From an uncultured Paenibacillaceae bacterium (GTDB lineage Bacteria > Bacillota > Bacilli > Paenibacillales > CALAME01): a stretch of DNA of 12,117 bases. A program made the position numbers and the translations under genes. Location of the stretch: positions 1 through 12,117 of the forward strand of contig CALKAN010000428.1 in NCBI GenBank assembly GCA_937983035.1, written 5' to 3'. Shown here one piece after another: positions 7,801-12,117 of the stretch. The notes under the pieces were generated by a model, which was not told the DNA's origin, made no database searches, and was given only the letters and a program-made list of their open reading frames with translations. The stretch's first letter is position 1. Each line of letters begins with the position of its first letter.

Positions 7801-8356
7801 ATTTTACGGATTGTCATTGCAAATCCTTGCTTATCTTGATGTCGTCGTATCGAATGCGGAAAGATGGCTGGGCGAAAAAGCCGTTCCGGCAGGCGTGCTT
7901 TATTTCCACATCCATCACCCGCTGCTCGCATCCAGCAATCCGCTGGACAAGCAGAAAGCAGAGCAGGAATATTTCAAACAGTTTAAAATGCGGGGCTGGA
8001 TTTTGTCCGATGCTGAAGTGGCGCAAAAAATGGATACCGATTTGAAAGGCTATTCGGACATCATTCCTGTAGGACTGAGCGCCAAAGGAGAGTTTTATAA
8101 AAATTCGTCCGTCTATACGGAATCGCAATGGGAGGCTGTGCAGCAGCATATCCGTTCCATCATGAAGCAAATCGGCGTGGAAATTGCATCAGGCAAAGTG
8201 GAAGCATCTCCGTATCGCTTAGGAAATGAAATGCCTTGCAGTTATTGTTCTTTCAAGCCGATCTGCCAGTTTGATCCGAATGACGGCGATCAAAATTACC
8301 GCTATTTATCCAAGCTTTCCAGTGATGAGCTGTGGTCGAGGCTCCATCATTCATGA
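4874..8356 (+). CDS. addB: ATP-dependent helicase/deoxyribonuclease subunit AddB
   Basis: AddB is one half of the AddAB enzyme, which resects double-strand DNA ends until it meets a Chi site and then leaves a 3' strand for RecA loading. At 1160 residues it is close to the 1166 of B. subtilis AddB. A Walker A motif (GTAGSGKT, 8-15) opens the protein. In this family the N-terminal helicase-like part does not translocate but contributes to Chi recognition. The C-terminal RecB-type nuclease domain shows His833 (LFHASL), GRIDRVD (943-949), Asp963 and Lys965 in IDYKSS, and a following GLSLQILAYLD segment. The four iron-sulfur cysteines are present: Cys803 (CPFAHF) plus Cys1122, Cys1125 and Cys1131 (CSYCSFKPIC). 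The spacing closely matches B. subtilis (801, 1121, 1124 and 1130, from memory). All key residues are intact, so an active nuclease is expected. The gene starts 29 bases after the rlmI-like stop and ends 31 bases before addA, so co-transcription is likely. Confidence 0.97.
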   Translation: MSVQLILGTAGSGKTRFCLQQIKEQLQQDPNGPPIIMLVPEQASFETEYALVTSLETGGMIRAQVLSFRRLAYRVIQETGGASLQPVDETGKKMLLYRIMQQMKPELKVLQAHVGKKGWMDKCCELFTELRRYEVSPTALKRAMMRMQEEGPEAADEKWHDLWQLYEAFVQQMAKGLLDAESLLDLTAAQLKRAASLQEAMVYIDGFHGFTPQELSIVGELMQHCRSVVITLCADRDYSEDDALDEMNLFYPTAYTLQQLRRIAEERQVEMEEVKVLPPNSASSQPAALLHLKQHYGTTNQIWPGDAGGIHIRAASSRRAEVEAAAAEILRLVREDGCRWNDILVMIRQPEAYADLIQTIFQAHDIPCFIDQKLPVDNHPMVEFIRSALEVARLNWRYDSVFRCVKTDFLLPLEPDQENKWRYEMDQLENYVLAFGIQGSRWHDQGKWQYRFQSLDRIDDDEESRSVQKHLDRMHRLRQIVVKPLRQFQERLLRAENVREQTEAIYALLESVQASKRLEAWSKQCAESGQPEQARQHVHVWNSIMQLFDQMVEVLGEETVSLDLFEGILETGLEHIRYGTVPPSLDQVIVGNIDRTRSANKKHCFIFGLNDGVLPAPFPEEGLLTEEERERLQQSGIQLAPGSRRRLLDEQFLIYTLLSLPHEGLWLSYSMADEEGRALLPSEIIRRLQQMYPDLGIEQYQAEPNAAQEAEEQLRYMQHPRPALSHLSVQLRNWLQGAPMHDLWRHAYNWLIDHEPWRSELKRIVTGLFHSNYEKPLKSGTSRKLYGDILQASVSRMETFVACPFAHFISYGLRLKERRIFRLEAPDIGQLFHASLNLISVKLQEQGRSWKGLTMQECSKMAEEAVRSFAPRLQGEILLSSKRYHYIAYKLKQIVSRTAYVLSKQAERGEFTPVGLELGFGRGETLPPLAFELENGLKMEVAGRIDRVDKAESEQGLLLRVIDYKSSQTSLHIADVFYGLSLQILAYLDVVVSNAERWLGEKAVPAGVLYFHIHHPLLASSNPLDKQKAEQEYFKQFKMRGWILSDAEVAQKMDTDLKGYSDIIPVGLSAKGEFYKNSSVYTESQWEAVQQHIRSIMKQIGVEIASGKVEASPYRLGNEMPCSYCSFKPICQFDPNDGDQNYRYLSKLSSDELWSRLHHS

Positions 8357-8371
8357 TCCATGCGTACAGGG

Positions 8372-8378
8372 AAGGAGG
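8372..8378 (+). promoter_or_regulatory. Ribosome binding site of addA
   Basis: AAGGAGG lies 9 bases before the ATG at 8388, in the 31-base gap after the addB stop. It gives addA its own strong translation start. Confidence 0.75.
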
Positions 8379-8387
8379 GGACCGGCA

Positions 8388-11300
8388 ATGAAGAAGCCGA
8401 TAAACAGCAAATGGACAGACGAGCAATGGGCCGCCATTACTGAACGGGGCCGGAACTTGCTGGTCGCTGCCGCAGCCGGCTCGGGGAAAACTGCCGTGCT
8501 GGTCGAACGGATCATCCGAAAGATTCTGGATGAAAAGCAGCCGTGCGACGTGGACCGGCTCTTGGTCGTCACTTTTACGAAAGCTGCCGCGGCGGAAATG
8601 AAAGATCGCATTCGCCGCGAACTGGAAGCGAAAGCAGCGGAGCCGGGCCGGAATTCGAATCATTTGCGCAGACAGTTGGCGCTGATTCACCGCGCTTCGA
8701 TCACGACGCTGCATTCCTTCTGTTTGGACGTCGTTCGGCAGCACGTGCAGGAACTGGACATCGATCCTTCGTTCAGGATCGCCAATGAAACAGAGATCGA
8801 AATGATCCGGCAGGACATCGTGGAGGAAATGCTGGAAGATTATTATGCAAGCAGCGAAGAAGGCAGCGCTTTTTGGCAATTGGTGGACAGTTACAGCGGC
8901 CAGCGCAGCGATGCAGAAATCAGCCGTTTCATATTGCGCTTGTACGATTTTTCGCGGAGCCAGCCTTTTCCCGATCTGTGGCTCAGGCAAGCCGCGGATG
9001 CTTTTCATGCGGCCGAAGAACATCAGCATGTTCAAGTATGGCTTGATTCATTAATGCAAGAAGCGGCGCTGGAGCTCGAGCAAGCGATGCAATTGCTGCA
9101 GCAGGCGGCATATGCAGCCAAGCTGCCGAACGGGCCGCTGCCTTATTTGACAAACATTCAGGAAGAAACAGAGGCGCTTAAGGAAATGCTTAGTGCGGCC
9201 AGACGGAACGATTGGCAAGAGCTGCATGAGCTCATGCAATCCTTTCAGTTCGGAAGGTTAAAGCCGTGCAAGAAAGATGAAACAGATCCCGATTTGCAAG
9301 AGAGCGTCAAGCAGATCAGAGAAGAAGCGAAGAAAAATGTCACGGCGCTGAAGCAAGAATTATTCGTTCGCTCACTGGATGAATACCGGGAAGAATTGCA
9401 GCAACTGGCTCCGCTCATGGAAATATGCGTTGGCATGGTGCAAGACTTCGGCGAAAGGCTGAAAGAAGAAAAGCGGAGAAGAGCGATGCTCGATTTTACA
9501 GATTTGGAACATGAATGCCTGCGCATACTCATGCATCCGGATTCATCGCCGGACAAGCTTGTGCCTTCAGAGGCTGCGCTGTCATACCGCCAACAATTTG
9601 AAGAAGTGCTCGTCGATGAATACCAAGATACGAACCGCGTCCAAGAAGCGATTTTGACGTTAGTCAGCCAAAGCGAACCCGGGAATCGTTTCATGGTCGG
9701 GGATGTGAAGCAGAGCATTTATCGCTTCCGTTTGGCGGAGCCGAAACTGTTTTTGGAGAAATATCGCCATTATCGGGATGAACCGTCAGTGTCAGACGAT
9801 GAAAAGGCTGTTGGAGCGAATCGATTAGATGACAAGCAGAAATCGATCGCTCCGACTCAAGACGGAGAGTCTGCGCCTGCAGAGACTGGCCGAAAGATTG
9901 ATTTGGCGCGAAATTTTCGCAGCCGGAAAACGATTGTAAACGGCATCAACTATATTTTTCAAAAAATCATGAATGAGACCGCCTTTGAGATTGAATATGA
10001 TGATGCGGCAGCACTGGTGCATGGCGCCGAATATTTTCCGGAACCGGAAAAAGAAGCGCCAATCGAAGTGCTCCTGATTGATAAGGCTGCGCAAGCGGAC
10101 AATGAGGACATTCGCGATGGGAATGAGGAGCAAGGCGCAGACGATGCGGATCAAGCGTGGTCCGATGCGGAAGAGCTGGAAACCGTGCAGATGGAAATTC
10201 GGGCCGTGATAGCGCAAATTAGAGCGTTGCTCGGATTGGACGGCGGAGAACCGGCTCAAATATATGACAAAGATGCCGGAGGGCTTCGCCCGATCACCTA
10301 TCGAGACATTGTCATTTTGCTGCGCGCGACGAAGCAATGGGCGCCGGTCATGATGGAGGAGCTGAAGGAAGCAGGGATTCCGTCTTACGCGGAACTGAAT
10401 ACCGGATATTTTGAAGCCGGCGAAGTGGAACTGATGGTATCGCTGCTGCAGGTGATCGATAATCCTGACCAAGACATTCCGCTGGCAGCAGTGCTGCGCT
10501 CACCGATTGTCGGGTTGAACGCCGATGAAATGGCGCGCGTGCGCCTGTTGGATAAGCAGTCTTATTTTCAAGCCGTGCGAAAAGCGGTGACGGCCGAGGA
10601 AGAACTTGAAGCAGAGGTGCGGCATAAGCTGTCTGTTTTTATCTCGCAATTGGAAGCGTGGCGGACGGCTGCGCGCAGGCAATCTTTATCTGAATTGATC
10701 GCGCTCATCTATCAAGAGACCGGATTTTTGGAGCTGGCCGGAGCCATGCCGGGCGGCATGCAAAGAAAAGCGAATTTGAGGGCCCTTTATGATCGGGCCA
10801 AGCAATATGAATCGACGTCTTACAGAGGATTGTTCCGCTTTCTCCGCTTCATTGAGCGGCTGAAAGACAACAAGGAAGATTTGGGCGCTGCTCGGGCGCT
10901 GGGAGAGCAAGAAGATGTGGTGCGCATCGTTTCGATCCACAAAAGCAAAGGATTGGAATATCCGGTCGTATTCGTTTGCGGACTGGGCAAGAAATTTAAC
11001 CGTCAAGATTTGACTGAATCGATGCTGATGCACGCCGAGCTCGGTCTAGGGCCTAAAATTGTCGATATGCATCATCGGGTCATCTATCCGTCTCTGCCCT
11101 TTCAAGCGATTCAAAGAAAGATCAAGCGCGAAATGCTTGCGGAAGAGATGCGCGTTCTGTACGTGGCTCTCACAAGAGCGAAGGAGCGGTTGTATTTGGT
11201 CGGCAGCGCGTCTGATTTGCAAAGCGCAGTCCAAAGATGGTCGTCTTTGCTGCCGAGTCAATCTGTGCAGCCGCTGCCTAATGTGCTGCTGACGAAAGCG

Positions 11301-12117
11301 CAAAGCATGCTTGATTGGATCGTTCCGGCGCTGCTGATGCACCCTGCAGGAGCCGTGCTGAGACAACATGATTCGCACCAGACCTCAGTGAAGATCGTGC
11401 CGTTGCAAAATGGAACAGCTCGGTTTGCCATCCGCTTGCTCCCTGCAGACTGGGACGGCTTTGCGATGACCGCTGCTGCCCGTCAGCCGGCTGATCCGCA
11501 TATTGTGGAGCGCTTGAAACAGCTGCAGCCGATTCCTGCAAGCCAGCCGGCAGTCGATGTATCTTCCAGACTGTCTTGGGAATATCCGATGAAAGCAGCG
11601 GAACGATATTTGTCCAAAATATCCGTTTCAGAAATGAAAAGGCTGCGTTCACTTGAAGAAGAGGAAGCTTTTGCTGACACGAGCGGGTTGGAGTTGGTGA
11701 AAGAAGCAGCGGTGAAAAGATCGGCGCAATCATTCCGCTGGAGCAAAGATTTGCTGGAACGGCCGCGGTTTCTGACCGAACAGCGCTTAACGCCTGTTGA
11801 GCGGGGGACGGCTTATCATACGGTCATGCAGCTGATCCCGCTGCATCGAAAACTGGATGCGGCAGAAATCGAAATATTCAAGGATGAGCTGGTGCGGCAA
11901 TTTCATCTTTCGCCGCAGCAAAAAGACGCTGTCGATGCGGAGCAAATCGCCCAATTTTTTGAAACAGAAGTCGGCCGGTCGCTGCTGTCCGCCCGCTGGG
12001 TCAGGCGCGAGCTGCCGTTCAGCTTCGGTTTGCCTGCTTCCGAAGTGTACTCTGATGCCGAAGGAACCCCGGCCGCGGATGAAACGATGATCATCCAAGG
12101 GGTGATCGATTGCATTT
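8388..12117 (+). CDS. addA: ATP-dependent helicase/nuclease subunit AddA, 3' end outside the window
   Basis: AddA is the 3'-5' motor subunit and second nuclease of AddAB. It is open from 8388 to the window end (1243 codons, no stop). SF1A helicase motifs appear in order: WTDEQWAAI near the start, GSGKT with Lys34 (motif I), VVTFTKAAAAEM (Ia), TTLHSFC, DEYQD at 410-414 (II), GDVKQSIYRFR from 438 (III), NFRS at 509-512 (IV), IHKSKGLEYPVVF from 850 (V) and YVALTRAK at 925-932 with Arg930 (VI). The nuclease domain begins near ERGTAYH (His1144), and GVIDC with Asp1241 lies at the very edge. The DYK catalytic residues and roughly 100 more residues should lie beyond it. The protein will be longer than the ~1232 residues of B. 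subtilis AddA, partly from a charged insertion at about residues 465-497, between motifs III and IV. A second acidic stretch (~567-600) follows after motif IV. The start is fixed by AAGGAGG. Confidence 0.97.
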   Translation, partial: MKKPINSKWTDEQWAAITERGRNLLVAAAAGSGKTAVLVERIIRKILDEKQPCDVDRLLVVTFTKAAAAEMKDRIRRELEAKAAEPGRNSNHLRRQLALIHRASITTLHSFCLDVVRQHVQELDIDPSFRIANETEIEMIRQDIVEEMLEDYYASSEEGSAFWQLVDSYSGQRSDAEISRFILRLYDFSRSQPFPDLWLRQAADAFHAAEEHQHVQVWLDSLMQEAALELEQAMQLLQQAAYAAKLPNGPLPYLTNIQEETEALKEMLSAARRNDWQELHELMQSFQFGRLKPCKKDETDPDLQESVKQIREEAKKNVTALKQELFVRSLDEYREELQQLAPLMEICVGMVQDFGERLKEEKRRRAMLDFTDLEHECLRILMHPDSSPDKLVPSEAALSYRQQFEEVLVDEYQDTNRVQEAILTLVSQSEPGNRFMVGDVKQSIYRFRLAEPKLFLEKYRHYRDEPSVSDDEKAVGANRLDDKQKSIAPTQDGESAPAETGRKIDLARNFRSRKTIVNGINYIFQKIMNETAFEIEYDDAAALVHGAEYFPEPEKEAPIEVLLIDKAAQADNEDIRDGNEEQGADDADQAWSDAEELETVQMEIRAVIAQIRALLGLDGGEPAQIYDKDAGGLRPITYRDIVILLRATKQWAPVMMEELKEAGIPSYAELNTGYFEAGEVELMVSLLQVIDNPDQDIPLAAVLRSPIVGLNADEMARVRLLDKQSYFQAVRKAVTAEEELEAEVRHKLSVFISQLEAWRTAARRQSLSELIALIYQETGFLELAGAMPGGMQRKANLRALYDRAKQYESTSYRGLFRFLRFIERLKDNKEDLGAARALGEQEDVVRIVSIHKSKGLEYPVVFVCGLGKKFNRQDLTESMLMHAELGLGPKIVDMHHRVIYPSLPFQAIQRKIKREMLAEEMRVLYVALTRAKERLYLVGSASDLQSAVQRWSSLLPSQSVQPLPNVLLTKAQSMLDWIVPALLMHPAGAVLRQHDSHQTSVKIVPLQNGTARFAIRLLPADWDGFAMTAAARQPADPHIVERLKQLQPIPASQPAVDVSSRLSWEYPMKAAERYLSKISVSEMKRLRSLEEEEAFADTSGLELVKEAAVKRSAQSFRWSKDLLERPRFLTEQRLTPVERGTAYHTVMQLIPLHRKLDAAEIEIFKDELVRQFHLSPQQKDAVDAEQIAQFFETEVGRSLLSARWVRRELPFSFGLPASEVYSDAEGTPAADETMIIQGVIDCI

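Noticed and set aside
8253..9035. A 260-codon minus-strand open frame across the addB-addA junction.
   Set aside because: It overlaps the AddB cysteine motif and the AddA helicase motifs, which are clearly real, and has no recognisable domain.
9825..10472. A 215-codon minus-strand open frame inside addA.
   Set aside because: It lies wholly opposite conserved AddA sequence, including motif IV, and its translation resembles no known family.
8388..12117. Frequent AGCGG pentamers as possible Chi sites for AddAB.
   Set aside because: AGCGG is the known B. subtilis Chi, but a 5-base motif is common by chance at this base composition. I could not do a strand-bias count.
1..12117. A hidden mobile, CRISPR, defence or RNA-based system.
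   Set aside because: Recognised housekeeping genes fill the window almost end to end. I found no repeat arrays, transposase remnants, attachment sites or unexplained gap beyond the 171-bp divergent region.

Overview
The window looks like an ordinary chromosomal housekeeping segment of a low-to-mid GC Gram-positive bacterium (Bacillota). The AddAB recombination nuclease, rather than RecBCD, together with MtaB, YqeW-type and RlmI-type proteins and strong AGGAGG ribosome binding sites, suggests a Bacillales member. The gene order most resembles that of Paenibacillaceae as I remember it; this placement is inference without a database search. There are no tRNA or rRNA genes, insertion sequences, phage genes, CRISPR repeats or toxin-antitoxin genes. 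Coding density is near total, and the only gap over 100 bases is 3279-3449.

Layout. Bases 1-1189 hold the 3' part of mtaB, a radical SAM tRNA methylthiotransferase whose start lies left of the window. It overlaps by ATGA a gene at 1186-2283 that fuses an N-terminal Nudix hydrolase to a complete deoxyribose-phosphate aldolase (DeoC). An 11-base gap carrying a 12-bp palindrome separates it from a convergent minus-strand gene (2295-3278) for a YqeW-like Na+/phosphate cotransporter. A 171-bp divergent intergenic region (3279-3449) with a small inverted repeat leads into a second rightward cluster: an RlmI-like 23S rRNA methyltransferase (3450-4844), addB (4874-8356) and addA (8388 to beyond the right edge).

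Functional picture. mtaB and the rRNA methyltransferase modify RNA of the translation machinery. The Nudix-DeoC protein probably works in nucleotide clean-up and deoxynucleoside catabolism. AddA and AddB together form the helicase-nuclease that processes double-strand DNA ends for recombination. YqeW is an independent membrane transporter.

The points most worth a second look are the Nudix-DeoC fusion; the RlmI-like protein, which has two insertions and an Asn where its family usually has Asp in motif IV; and an A7 slippery heptamer near the rlmI end whose -1 frame is exactly the addB frame. I see no convincing new defence, mobile or RNA-based system.
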